A stretch of DNA of 17,769 nt. Source: Patescibacteria group bacterium. GTDB lineage: Bacteria > Patescibacteriota > Microgenomatia > UBA12405 > JAHJSD01. Location of the stretch: assembly GCA_018830585.1 (NCBI GenBank), contig JAHJSD010000069.1:1-17769 (forward strand), written 5' to 3'. Both the position numbers and the translations under genes were made by a program. The notes beneath the pieces were generated by a model. The model saw only the letters and a list, made by a program, of their open reading frames with translations, was not told the DNA's origin and made no database searches. Shown here piece after piece: positions 1-5,681 of this stretch. Within the stretch, counting starts at the first letter, position 1, and each line of letters opens with the position of its first letter.

Positions 1-566
1 CAATCGTAGGTTTGAAAGTGGCGGGAAAGATCGATCCGGCAAAAGAGGATTATTTCCATCTGAACAATACTAATTTCGCCGGAGCAAAATCCAACCTCTT
101 CATTGAAGAGGAAATAAAACAGGCATTTGATTTTAAAAACGACGGCTCAGTTGTTAAAAAAGTAACCGTTACCTTTAGAAATAGCGCTCCCGCTTCAGAC
201 TGCAACCTTGAAAGCGGAGGCTTATGTCTAAACGGTCTCTACCGCAACTGGTTTAGGTTTTATTTGCCCAAGGGCAGCAAATTAATTAAAATGACCGGAT
301 CTGAAGTAGAGCCTGTTATTTACGAGGAGTTGGACAAGACTGTTTTTGAAGGGTTTTATGGCGACAAATATCCTCTTTATCCTAAAGGAACAACTCGGGT
401 AACCGTCGAATACCAGCTGCCATTTGAAGTTAAACGCGGACCGGTTAGTCTCCTGATCCAGAAACAACCGGGGACTAAGAACCAAAAATATGAAATCTGG
501 GTCAACGGTCAAAAACAACAGGAATTTGATCTCGAAAGCGACAAAACAGTAAATATTTCTCCTTGA
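1..566 (+). CDS. DUF4012 domain protein, C-terminal part (5' truncated by window)
   Basis: The frame is open from the first bases of the window, so this is the last ~188 residues of a longer protein; the TTG at 12 is not a credible start. The residues match the C-terminal region of DUF4012 proteins: an asparagine/glycine segment (NTNFAGAKSNLFIEEEI), a beta strand with VVKKVTVTFRNSAP, then YRNWFRFYLPKGSKLIKM and a final immunoglobulin-like beta region with VTVEYQLPF. DUF4012 proteins are usually large, membrane-anchored and extracellular, and are frequent in CPR bacteria; their function is unknown. No membrane segment is visible in this part, consistent with the anchor being N-terminal and outside the window. 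It ends 8 bases before the likely recO ATG, so the two genes are probably cotranscribed. The family call rests on recalled family character, not on a search. Confidence 0.7.
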   Translation, partial: IVGLKVAGKIDPAKEDYFHLNNTNFAGAKSNLFIEEEIKQAFDFKNDGSVVKKVTVTFRNSAPASDCNLESGGLCLNGLYRNWFRFYLPKGSKLIKMTGSEVEPVIYEELDKTVFEGFYGDKYPLYPKGTTRVTVEYQLPFEVKRGPVSLLIQKQPGTKNQKYEIWVNGQKQQEFDLESDKTVNISP

Positions 567-574
567 ACTACTTA

Positions 575-1138
575 ATGGAAGGCAAAATAAGAAAGCTTGA
601 AGGGGTAGTCATCGGCCGAAAAGATTTTTTTGAACACGACAAAATTATCACTATTGTCACCGCCACAGAAGGTAAACTGAGGCTGTTGGCAAAAGGGGTT
701 AGAAATCTCAGTAGCCATAGATTGGGGAAATTTGAGTTAGGCAGCCGAGTCAAAATTCTTTTGGTCAAAGGCAAAAATCTCGACTTGGTTACTGAAGTGG
801 AAGTACTTGACAGTTGTTTAACAATTAGAAAAAATCAGACCTTGCTCGGCGGTTTAATTTTTCTTTGCGAACTAATCAATGAGCTCTTGCCTGAGAATGA
901 CCGGAACGATTTAGTTTATGATCAAATATTAGCGGTTTTGGAGTCTCTTAAAAAAGGTTGTTTAAACGAAATAGTAATTTTTGAATCCGAGCTCTTAAAT
1001 TCGATCGGCTTTGGCGTTACCCAAGAGGAAAAAAAATTAATCGATCTAAAAGATTGGCCGGGTCTTCATTTAAAATTGAAAAACAGGATCGAAACAATTA
1101 TCGAACGGCCTCTAAAAAGTTTGACCATTTTTAATTAA
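575..1138 (+). CDS. recO: DNA repair protein RecO (short form)
   Basis: RecO works with RecR to load RecA on SSB-coated single-stranded DNA in gap repair. The N-terminus has the RecO OB-fold pattern: EGVVIGRKDFFEHDKIITIVT, GKLRLLAKGVR and a following basic strand, with the 'GxR' and 'KGvR' positions typical of the family. The helical second half (LGGLIFLCELINELL, then VIFESELLNSIGF) fits the RecO C-terminal domain. At 187 residues it is clearly shorter than the usual ~240. The C-terminal part that carries a zinc finger in some homologues is absent and no cysteine cluster is seen. The frame also has a TTG at 563 overlapping the previous stop, but ATG 575 is preferred because MEGKIRKLEGVV aligns with normal RecO starts. 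Confidence 0.85.
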   Translation: MEGKIRKLEGVVIGRKDFFEHDKIITIVTATEGKLRLLAKGVRNLSSHRLGKFELGSRVKILLVKGKNLDLVTEVEVLDSCLTIRKNQTLLGGLIFLCELINELLPENDRNDLVYDQILAVLESLKKGCLNEIVIFESELLNSIGFGVTQEEKKLIDLKDWPGLHLKLKNRIETIIERPLKSLTIFN

Positions 1139-1148
1139 GCCTCGACAA

Positions 1149-1177
1149 TTAATTTTTGGCTCTGTTTGTGTTATACT
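1149..1177 (+). promoter_or_regulatory. Extended -10 promoter for the glyS leader
   Basis: TATACT at 1172-1177 is preceded by TGT at 1169-1171, an extended -10 (TGnTATACT). A poor -35 (TTAATT, 1149-1154) lies 17 bp upstream, which is usual for extended -10 promoters. Transcription would begin near 1184 and give a ~330-base leader before glyS, the length expected for a T-box leader carrying an extra insertion. Confidence 0.55.
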
Positions 1178-1234
1178 GGCCAAATCAGTCAAAGGGATAA
1201 TTTTAAAAAATGGCGGCATTATTTGTTACCACTG

Positions 1235-1342
1235 GTTTCAAAACTCTTTACGTCATTGCGAGGAGTGTTAACGACGCGGCAATCTAGCTTTAAAAACAAG
1301 ATCGCCATACTCGCTTCACTCGTTCGCGATCACTTTTGAAAC
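1235..1342. repeat. REPIN-like pair of inverted REP units in the glyS leader
   Basis: Two related ~34-bp GC-rich units face each other. The left unit (1251-1284) reads GTCATTGCGAGGAG...GCGGCAATCT; the reverse complement of the right unit (about 1298-1333) reads GTGATCGCGAACGAG...GGCGATCT. They are joined by an AT-rich linker (about 1285-1297). The whole is bounded by a perfect 9-bp inverted repeat, GTTTCAAAA (1235-1243) and TTTTGAAAC (1334-1342). Paired inverted REP units are the REPIN/BIME layout of dispersed non-autonomous repeats, usually mobilised in trans by a RAYT-type transposase, and none is seen here. The GTCATTGCGAGG...GGCAATC motif resembles dispersed repeats of other genomes by general recollection. 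The element lies inside the transcribed leader, between promoter and T-box. Confidence 0.6.
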
Positions 1343-1410
1343 AGGTTCTTATTCTCTCAAAAATAGTTTTTGTCTGACAACTATTCAAAAGACACCTTAA
1401 AATTACTAAA

Positions 1411-1510
1411 AACAAGTGAGCAGGCACGAGATCTGCTAAGTAGGGTGGAACCGCGCGGGTATCTTCTTGATACCTTCGTCCCTAACATTTATTATTTTAA
1501 AGGGAGAAGG
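1411..1510 (+). promoter_or_regulatory. T-box riboswitch core (tRNA-Gly type), probably acting on translation
   Basis: The signature AGGGTGGAACCGCG is at 1442-1455, and its partner GTCCCT at 1478-1483. AGGG pairs with CCCT, and an upper helix GGTATC (1458-1463)/GATACC (1469-1474) closes the antiterminator-type stem. A small stem AGCAG (1419-1423)/CTGCT (1433-1437) sits just upstream, where Stem III belongs. The T-box bulge reads TGGA, complementary to a tRNA 3' end UCCA; tRNA-Gly has U at the discriminator, which fits the downstream glyS. No poly-T terminator follows. Instead TCCCT (1479-1483) can pair with AGGGA (1501-1505), part of the glyS Shine-Dalgarno. The inferred switch is: uncharged tRNA-Gly holds TCCCT in the antiterminator-type stem and frees the ribosome site. 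A canonical Stem I with a GGC specifier was not recognised; a 7-bp hairpin AATAGTT/AACTATT (1362-1385) lies upstream instead. Confidence 0.8.
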
Positions 1511-1513
1511 TTT

Positions 1514-2836
1514 ATGGACTCCGCAAAAAAAACAGACGAAAAAGAAAATCTTTTAGCTAAAGTTGTTTCTCTTTGCAAAAGGAGAGGATTTGTTTACCCC
1601 GGTTCGGAAATCTACGGCGGGTTGGCCAATACTTTTGATTACGGCCCTTTGGGAACGGAAATTTTACGCAATATAAAGTCCGACTGGTGGACTACTTTTG
1701 TCAGTAAACGCCAAGATATTTACGGCATTGATGGAGGAATTATTTTAAACAGAAAAGTTTGGGAAGCCTCCGGGCATACGGAAAGCTTCATCGATGTTTT
1801 AGCCGAATGCAAGAAATGCCATTTAAGACACCAGCTCGATAAACTGCCAAAGGACGTTAAGACTTGTCCCGATTGCGGAGGGGAGTTGACCAAAGCAAGA
1901 AAATTCAACCCGATGTTTAAGACTTTTGTTGGCCCTCTTCAAAACGAGGATGCTACTACTTACCTTCGTCCCGAAACAGCTCAGGCGATTTTTACAAATT
2001 TTAACAACATCCTTAACAGTTTCTCGCCTAAACTGCCTTTTGGAATCGCCCAAATCGGAAAAGCGTTCCGGAACGAAATTACTTTAGGTAAGTTTATTTT
2101 TCGGACTCTTGAGTTTGAGCAAATGGAAATCGAATACTTCATTCAGGAAAAAGACTGGCAAAAATATTTTGACCGGTGGAAAAAAGCCATTTGGGATTGG
2201 GCAATCAGCTTGGGAATTAAAAAAGAGAGCCTGCGCTGGCGTAATCATGAAAAAGAAGAGTTGGCTCACTATTCCAAAAAAACAGAGGATTTAGAATTTA
2301 ATTTTGGCGGCGAATACCGGGAGCTTTATGGTTTGGCTTACCGGACTGATTTCGATCTTAGAAACCATAGCCGTTTTTCCGGAAAAAAACTAGTTTACCG
2401 GGAAGAAGGAAAAACCGGCTTTTATCCTCATGTGGTTGAACCCTCTTTCGGCGTTAACAGGACTTTTTTGGCAATTCTCTATGATGCTTACAACCAAGAA
2501 AAGGACCGTCTGGTTTTAAAATTAAACCCCAAAGTTTCTCCTTATAAAATCGCCGTTTTTCCACTTTTAGCCAATAAAGAAAATTTGGTTAAAAAAGCAG
2601 TCCAGATTTACGGAGAATTAAGCCGTGAATTTACCACTGCTTTCGACGGTATCGGCAATATCGGCAAAAGATACCGCCGGCAGGATGAGATCGGCACTCC
2701 TTGGTGTATCACGGTTGATTTCCAAACCATAGAAAATGAAACTGTCACCGTCAGGGATAGGGATACGATGAAACAGGAAAGGGTGGCGATCTCCCGGCTG
2801 GAAAACTATTTTAAAAAGGCAATGGCCGCGTCCTGA
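1514..2836 (+). CDS. glyS: Glycyl-tRNA synthetase, dimeric alpha2 type (class II)
   Basis: Charges tRNA-Gly with glycine in the cytosol. The 440 residues carry the single-chain GlyRS hallmarks. Near the N-terminus are RRGFVYPGSEIYGG and FDYGPLG. A CxxC...CxxC zinc-knuckle-like insertion follows (CKKC...CPDC). Class II motif 2 is FRNEITLGKFIFRTLEFEQME, preceded by RPETAQAIF; GEYRELYGLAYRTDFDL and motif 3 (PSFGVNRTFLAIL) come next. The anticodon-binding domain runs from SPYKIAVFPLL to RDTMKQERV. Motif 2 has LGK where most relatives have PGN, a small variation. The frame is open upstream to 1370, but that stretch is the T-box leader; ATG 1514 with AGGGAG seven bases upstream is the start. It is probably transcribed alone: the next gene has its own promoter. 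Regulation is inferred from the leader T-box. Confidence 0.95.
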   Translation: MDSAKKTDEKENLLAKVVSLCKRRGFVYPGSEIYGGLANTFDYGPLGTEILRNIKSDWWTTFVSKRQDIYGIDGGIILNRKVWEASGHTESFIDVLAECKKCHLRHQLDKLPKDVKTCPDCGGELTKARKFNPMFKTFVGPLQNEDATTYLRPETAQAIFTNFNNILNSFSPKLPFGIAQIGKAFRNEITLGKFIFRTLEFEQMEIEYFIQEKDWQKYFDRWKKAIWDWAISLGIKKESLRWRNHEKEELAHYSKKTEDLEFNFGGEYRELYGLAYRTDFDLRNHSRFSGKKLVYREEGKTGFYPHVVEPSFGVNRTFLAILYDAYNQEKDRLVLKLNPKVSPYKIAVFPLLANKENLVKKAVQIYGELSREFTTAFDGIGNIGKRYRRQDEIGTPWCITVDFQTIENETVTVRDRDTMKQERVAISRLENYFKKAMAAS

Positions 2837-2867
2837 GACGATTAAACTCCAGCGCCGGTCCTTGCTG

Positions 2868-2896
2868 TTGACAAGTAAAAAGCAATTGCCTAAGGT
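2868..2896 (+). promoter_or_regulatory. Sigma-70-type promoter for the 2932 gene
   Basis: A perfect -35 TTGACA (2868-2873) and TAAGGT (2891-2896) are separated by 17 bp. The predicted start is near 2903. The leader holds the short palindrome AATCTTTTAAGATT just before the ATG and no clear Shine-Dalgarno. Confidence 0.65.
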
Positions 2897-2931
2897 AAAA
2901 GTATTGAATTAAAATCTTTTAAGATTAAATC

Positions 2932-3477
2932 ATGGCTAAAGGAAAAAAATTAATTTTAATAATCGCGATCGGACTAATTTTTTTGATTATCTTTTTTACT
3001 TGGTTTTTCGGTTGGGGAACCAAGCGCGAGGGTGACCCGGAAAATAAATTAGTTTTAACGCCCACTCCGACAGTTGCTAAAATAGAAATTACTAAAGAAG
3101 AAGAACCGGAAATTGAGCTGGCAATAAACTCCGACCGGAGCGGGGCAGCGTTGATTATTACCGAGATCAGTGACAAGTTCGATCAGTTGGAATACGAGTT
3201 AATCTACTTAGCCGAAAGCGACGACCTGGAAATCGAAAGAGGTGTCGCCGGCGGTCCGCTTAAAATCGGCAGCAGCAGAAAAATCAGAGAGGATCTTCTT
3301 TTTGGCACCGAAAGCTGTACTACCGGAACCTGCCGGCGTAAAATTGATAAAAATGTCAGCGGCGGGACTTTAGTCGTCAATTTGATCACTCCGGAAAACC
3401 AGGTTTGGACCATTGAAAAATCATTCGAAATCAGCAAAGCAGCTTCCGGCGGCTACGAGACGGTCTGGAAAGAATAG
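2932..3477 (+). CDS. Hypothetical membrane-anchored extracytoplasmic protein
   Basis: Not recognised. The 181 residues start with a basic MAKGKKL followed by a hydrophobic segment of about 22 residues (LILIIAIGLIFLIIFFTWFF), which should be a signal anchor with the rest outside. A Pro/Thr-rich linker (LTPTPT, ~residues 43-48) precedes a folded domain of alternating beta strands rich in Glu and Asp, and a CTTGTC cysteine pair (~residues 131-136) that could form a disulfide outside the membrane. There is no lipobox cysteine. The domain pattern (strand, GGPLKIGSS, GGTLVVNLITPENQVW) suggests a small beta sandwich, but no family is claimed. The gene has its own promoter and is followed by 546 bases without a gene, so it is likely monocistronic. 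Confidence 0.75.
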   Translation: MAKGKKLILIIAIGLIFLIIFFTWFFGWGTKREGDPENKLVLTPTPTVAKIEITKEEEPEIELAINSDRSGAALIITEISDKFDQLEYELIYLAESDDLEIERGVAGGPLKIGSSRKIREDLLFGTESCTTGTCRRKIDKNVSGGTLVVNLITPENQVWTIEKSFEISKAASGGYETVWKE

Positions 3478-3568
3478 GGGAGAGTCTAACGAATTTAGTC
3501 CATACTGTTTTTACTTCAGCGCCGGAAAACTTCCGACTCCGTATCAGAAATCCAGGACACCCCCTCCT

Positions 3569-3574
3569 TATAAT
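3569..3574 (+). promoter_or_regulatory. Possible -10 box upstream of the structured RNA
   Basis: A perfect TATAAT lies just before the 3576 hairpin, but no recognisable -35 or TGn extension accompanies it, and a start 6-8 bases downstream would fall inside the first hairpin arm. It could serve a transcript covering the downstream folded region, or be chance. Confidence 0.25.
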
Positions 3575-3575
3575 T

Positions 3576-3713
3576 CACCCCCGGGGTGTTATACCTATGA
3601 CACCCCGGGGGTGGTCGGCCGATTAGCAGGTGAACCTCTCCAGGCTGAAGTCCGTCCCAAAAGGATGAAACCCCGCACCGCAACGACGGGGCTGGTACTG
3701 GGGTAATTAGCCG
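3576..3713 (+). ncRNA. Candidate structured RNA: strong hairpin plus stem-enclosed three-way junction
   Basis: The first part is a perfect 14-bp hairpin, CACCCCCGGGGTGT (3576-3589) with ACACCCCGGGGGTG (3600-3613). It extends by three weaker pairs to an ACCT loop. The second part is closed by CGGCcGATTA (3616-3625) pairing with TAATTaGCCG (3704-3713), nine pairs with one mismatch. Inside is AGG-TGAA-CCT (3628-3637). CTCCAG (3638-3643) pairs with CTGGGG (3698-3703), enclosing CGTCC/GGATG (3653-3657/3663-3667, loop CAAAA) and CCCCG/CGGGG (3671-3675/3687-3691). The junction strands read GCTGAAGTC, AAA and CTGGTA. No T-run follows the first hairpin on either strand, so it is not a plain terminator. 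The family is not recognised; a decayed element is the alternative. The + strand is chosen only because of the TATAAT upstream. Confidence 0.4.
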
Positions 3714-3718
3714 TTTCC

Positions 3719-3916
3719 GTCATCCTGAGAAATTCTGACGACGAAGGATCCCCGCCCGCAACCCGCCAACAGCTACGTAGTTCTGGGCGGGTAGCGATGG
3801 CGGGCGCGGCCCTTTGGATTAGAGCAAATTGCTGGTCTCGTGGGGACCTGCCTGCCGGCAGACAGGTTCTTCGCTACGCCCCGTACCAGACGGTACAGGG
3901 ATCCGCTCAGAATGAC
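3719..3916. repeat. GTCATCCTGAG foldback repeat, copy A
   Basis: Starts GTCATCCTGAG and ends CTCAGAATGAC, an imperfect terminal inverted repeat. The interior is shared with copy B (15026-15207): CGAAGGATCCCCGCCCGC, GTAGCGATGGCGGGCGCGG, CCCTTTGGAT, GCAAATTG, a CCGTACC/GGTAC foldback and the closing CTCAGAATGAC. No reading frame of its own is credible. The layout is that of a non-autonomous, MITE-like dispersed repeat. Copy A carries an extra 20-bp palindrome at 3847-3866. With the structured RNA it fills the 546-base gap before mraZ. Confidence 0.75.
3847..3866. repeat. 20-bp palindrome inserted inside foldback repeat copy A
   Basis: CCTGCCTGCCGGCAGACAGG is a near-perfect palindrome. Copy B of the repeat reads GGGGA directly followed by TTCTTCGC; copy A reads GGGGA, these 20 bases, then TTCTTCGC. 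The same palindrome, perfect, occurs at 7529-7548. Confidence 0.8.
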
Positions 3917-3965
3917 GAGGAAGAGTAGTTCACTTTCACTTTAGTGATTCTTTCAAATCTACCCC

Positions 3966-3995
3966 TTGACAAGGCCGTTCCTTTTATTGCAAAAT
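3966..3995 (+). promoter_or_regulatory. Promoter of the dcw operon
   Basis: A perfect -35 TTGACA (3966-3971) is followed after 18 bp by CAAAAT (3990-3995), a weak -10 keeping the key A and T positions. The predicted start is near 4002, giving a very short leader to mraZ. The first TGGTG box begins on the last base of the -10, as expected for a repressible promoter. Confidence 0.6.
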
Positions 3996-4029
3996 GGTGA
4001 TAGATGGTGGCAAGTGGTGAAAAATGGTG
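3995..4029 (+). promoter_or_regulatory. MraZ operator: four TGGTG boxes at exact 10-bp spacing
   Basis: TGGTG occurs at 3995, 4005, 4015 and 4025, one helical turn apart, from the -10 to the mraZ ATG; the fourth box includes bases of the start codon. MraZ proteins are known to bind tandem TGG-containing direct repeats at about 10-bp spacing in front of their own gene, with one box per subunit of a ring-shaped oligomer. Autoregulation of the whole cluster is therefore inferred. GGTGA at 4016-4020 can also pair with the 16S rRNA tail as a ribosome site, so bound MraZ and ribosomes use overlapping bases. Confidence 0.85.
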
Positions 4030-4467
4030 AAATTGCTTATCGGACAGTATCGGTCCAGAGTCAGTCACAAAGGCAGGGTAGCTTTTCCTAAAACATTCAG
4101 GGAAATATTAGGAAAAAGAATTATTTTAACCAGAGGCTACGAGGGCTGTCTGATTGCCGTTTCCGAAGAAAGATGGCAGACATTAACAGAATCTACCGAA
4201 GACAAGCCTTTTGCTTTTGGCGCTGCCAGAGATACGGCCAGGTTTTTGCTTGGTAATGCCGCTTTGGTGGAATTGGATCAGCAAGGCAGATTTGTTATCC
4301 CGCCACACCTAAGAGAGTACGGAATATTAACAGAAGAGGCGATTTTTTTGGGCTTGAGCCGTTATGTTGAGATCTGGGGAAAAAGCAAGTGGGCTGATTA
4401 CCAAGAATACCTGACCAAAAACATCGATTGGATTTCGGAAGGACTGAATAAGGGGGATGAAAAATAA
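4024..4467 (+). CDS. mraZ: Transcriptional regulator MraZ
   Basis: MraZ is the AbrB/SpoVT-fold DNA-binding regulator at the head of dcw clusters. The 147 residues contain two swapped-hairpin domains. The first is GQYRSRVSHKGRVAFPKTFRE (residues ~7-27), with the canonical 'D/HxKGRxxxPxxFR' pattern. The second is LVELDQQGRFVIPPHLREY (~residues 79-98), with the matching 'DxxGRxxIPxxLRe' pattern. The length is normal for the family. ATG 4024 is the first start; GTG 4027 is a possible alternative. It overlaps rsmH by 11 bases, implying coupled translation. Its likely operator is the four TGGTG boxes immediately upstream, so it probably represses its own operon. Confidence 0.95.
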   Translation: MVKLLIGQYRSRVSHKGRVAFPKTFREILGKRIILTRGYEGCLIAVSEERWQTLTESTEDKPFAFGAARDTARFLLGNAALVELDQQGRFVIPPHLREYGILTEEAIFLGLSRYVEIWGKSKWADYQEYLTKNIDWISEGLNKGDEK

Positions 4468-5407
4468 TTTTTATCATCAACCGGTACTTTTAAAAGAAGT
4501 CATCAAGAACCTGTCCATAAAAAAGGGAGGCAAATATATTGACGCCACACTTGGCCTTGGCGGACATACCTGCGAAATTATTAAAAATGGCGGTCTTGTT
4601 CTGGGTATTGAGTGGGATCCGGAAGTTCTGGCAATGACAAAGGAGCGTCTGGCTCGCAAAATAGAGTCTACCTACCCCGACGCTTCTTTTTCACACCGGG
4701 ACAACAAAAAAAGCAGTAACCGTCCCACCAGCAGCCGGTTCGTTTTGAGTAATTTTGCCCGGATAGATGAAATCGCCAGGGAAAATAGATTTTATCCGGT
4801 AGACGGTATCCTCTTTGATTTGGGTATTTCCAGATGGCACTACAAGTTTTCAAAAAGAGGTTTTGCCTTTGATGACCAAACTTTAGATATGAGGATTAAC
4901 CCGGACCTTCCTGAAACCGCCTTAAATATCGTTAATAGTTATTCTTATGACCAGCTTTACAGAATCCTTGCAGAAACTGTTCAAGAAGAGCTGGCTGGCC
5001 CGATTGCTAGAGCTCTGGTTAGCTCCCGTCGTTTAGGCGGGATTACTACCGCCCAAGAACTTTCCAATTTGGCAGCGAAAGTTTATCGAGAGCATCGGCT
5101 TGCCAAGAAAGCCAACCCGGCAACCAAGCTCTTTTTGGCATTAAGAAGCTTAGTCAATGAGGAAATTGAAAACCTCAAGCTGGGTTTGGCCGGAGCAATG
5201 CAAGTCTTGGCTCCGGGAGGAAAGCTCTTGGTAATTACTTTCAATTCCAATGAGGACCGGTTAGTTAAAAAATTTTCAAAATTGGAAAAACAAAAAGGCC
5301 AAGTAGAGAAACTAAGTCTTATTTTCCCGGACAGAGAGGAGATAAAAAATAACCGGCTTTGCCGAAGCGCCAAGTTAAGGGTTTTAGTTAAAAAAAGTGA
5401 AACTTAA
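4457..5407 (+). CDS. rsmH: 16S rRNA (cytosine-1402 N4) methyltransferase RsmH (MraW)
   Basis: Methylates N4 of C1402 in 16S rRNA using S-adenosylmethionine, fine-tuning the P site. The start MKNNFYHQPVLLKEV has the family HxPVLL motif. The SAM-binding loop is DATLGLGGHT (~residues 29-38), followed by GIEWDPEVL. DGILFDLGIS and RGFAFDDQTLDMRINP are the family signatures, and the C-terminus has LVITFNSNEDRLVKKF. Length (316) is normal. One oddity is a hydrophilic Ser/Asn/Lys-rich stretch between ~residues 72 and 93 (YPDASFSHRDNKKSSNRPTS) before the NFARIDEI strand, longer than usual. ATG 4457 overlaps mraZ and has GGGGG just upstream. The 3' end overlaps ftsL by 11 bases. Confidence 0.95.
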   Translation: MKNNFYHQPVLLKEVIKNLSIKKGGKYIDATLGLGGHTCEIIKNGGLVLGIEWDPEVLAMTKERLARKIESTYPDASFSHRDNKKSSNRPTSSRFVLSNFARIDEIARENRFYPVDGILFDLGISRWHYKFSKRGFAFDDQTLDMRINPDLPETALNIVNSYSYDQLYRILAETVQEELAGPIARALVSSRRLGGITTAQELSNLAAKVYREHRLAKKANPATKLFLALRSLVNEEIENLKLGLAGAMQVLAPGGKLLVITFNSNEDRLVKKFSKLEKQKGQVEKLSLIFPDREEIKNNRLCRSAKLRVLVKKSET

Positions 5408-5675
5408 AAAAGGTTTTGCCATCTTGCTCCCGGTTTTACTGATAGATGTTTTAACCTGCCTGCTAATTAATGCGGACTTGATCGGTATTCAGAAAAAATA
5501 TTTTCAGCTCGAATCCAGAATTGATCAACTAATATCTGCCAACCAGATTCTGGAAAAAGAGACTGCCGATTCGTCTTCAATCTCTAAAATAAGTCAAACG
5601 GCAAAATCGGTAGGGCTTGAGCCGAACAAAAGAAGTATTGTTTTTGTCTATCCGGATCAATTCGCCAATCGTTAA
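5397..5675 (+). CDS. ftsL: FtsL-like septum protein (membrane segment plus coiled coil)
   Basis: A 92-residue bitopic protein: basic MKLKKGF, one membrane segment (AILLPVLLIDVLTCLLI, ~residues 8-24), then a heptad-rich helix (LIGIQKKYFQLESRIDQLISANQILEKE) and a short tail with AKSVGLEPN, the small motif seen after the coiled coil in FtsL/DivIC proteins. Family knowledge: FtsL joins FtsB and FtsQ to activate FtsI/FtsW. Sequence conservation in FtsL is too low for a certain call; its place between rsmH and ftsI is the strongest argument. The start is GTG 5397, overlapping the end of rsmH without a clear Shine-Dalgarno, so translation is probably coupled. The stop lies six bases before ftsI. Confidence 0.75.
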   Translation: MKLKKGFAILLPVLLIDVLTCLLINADLIGIQKKYFQLESRIDQLISANQILEKETADSSSISKISQTAKSVGLEPNKRSIVFVYPDQFANR

Positions 5676-5681
5676 AAAAAG

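Noticed and set aside
1370..1513. 48-residue N-terminal extension of glycyl-tRNA synthetase from TTG 1370
   Set aside because: The stretch is the T-box leader and a Shine-Dalgarno lies before ATG 1514, where the family N-terminus begins.
3640..3700. Type I hammerhead ribozyme (order stem, CTGAAG, stem, GAAAC, stem)
   Set aside because: The three-way order matches, but the core should read CUGANGA and here is CTGAAGT, missing needed bases. The A-U pair next to the cleavage site is also not formed, so a working hammerhead is unlikely.
3413..3706. 97-residue plus-strand frame covering the hairpin region
   Set aside because: It starts inside the 2932 gene, has no ribosome site, and its Pro/Thr-rich composition follows from the palindromes; treated as non-coding.
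3576..3713. TPP, FMN or glutamine riboswitch
   Set aside because: Short look-alike stretches (GAACCT, GCTGAAG, the reverse-strand TTTCATCC...GGACGG) are present, but the conserved cores of these classes are not.
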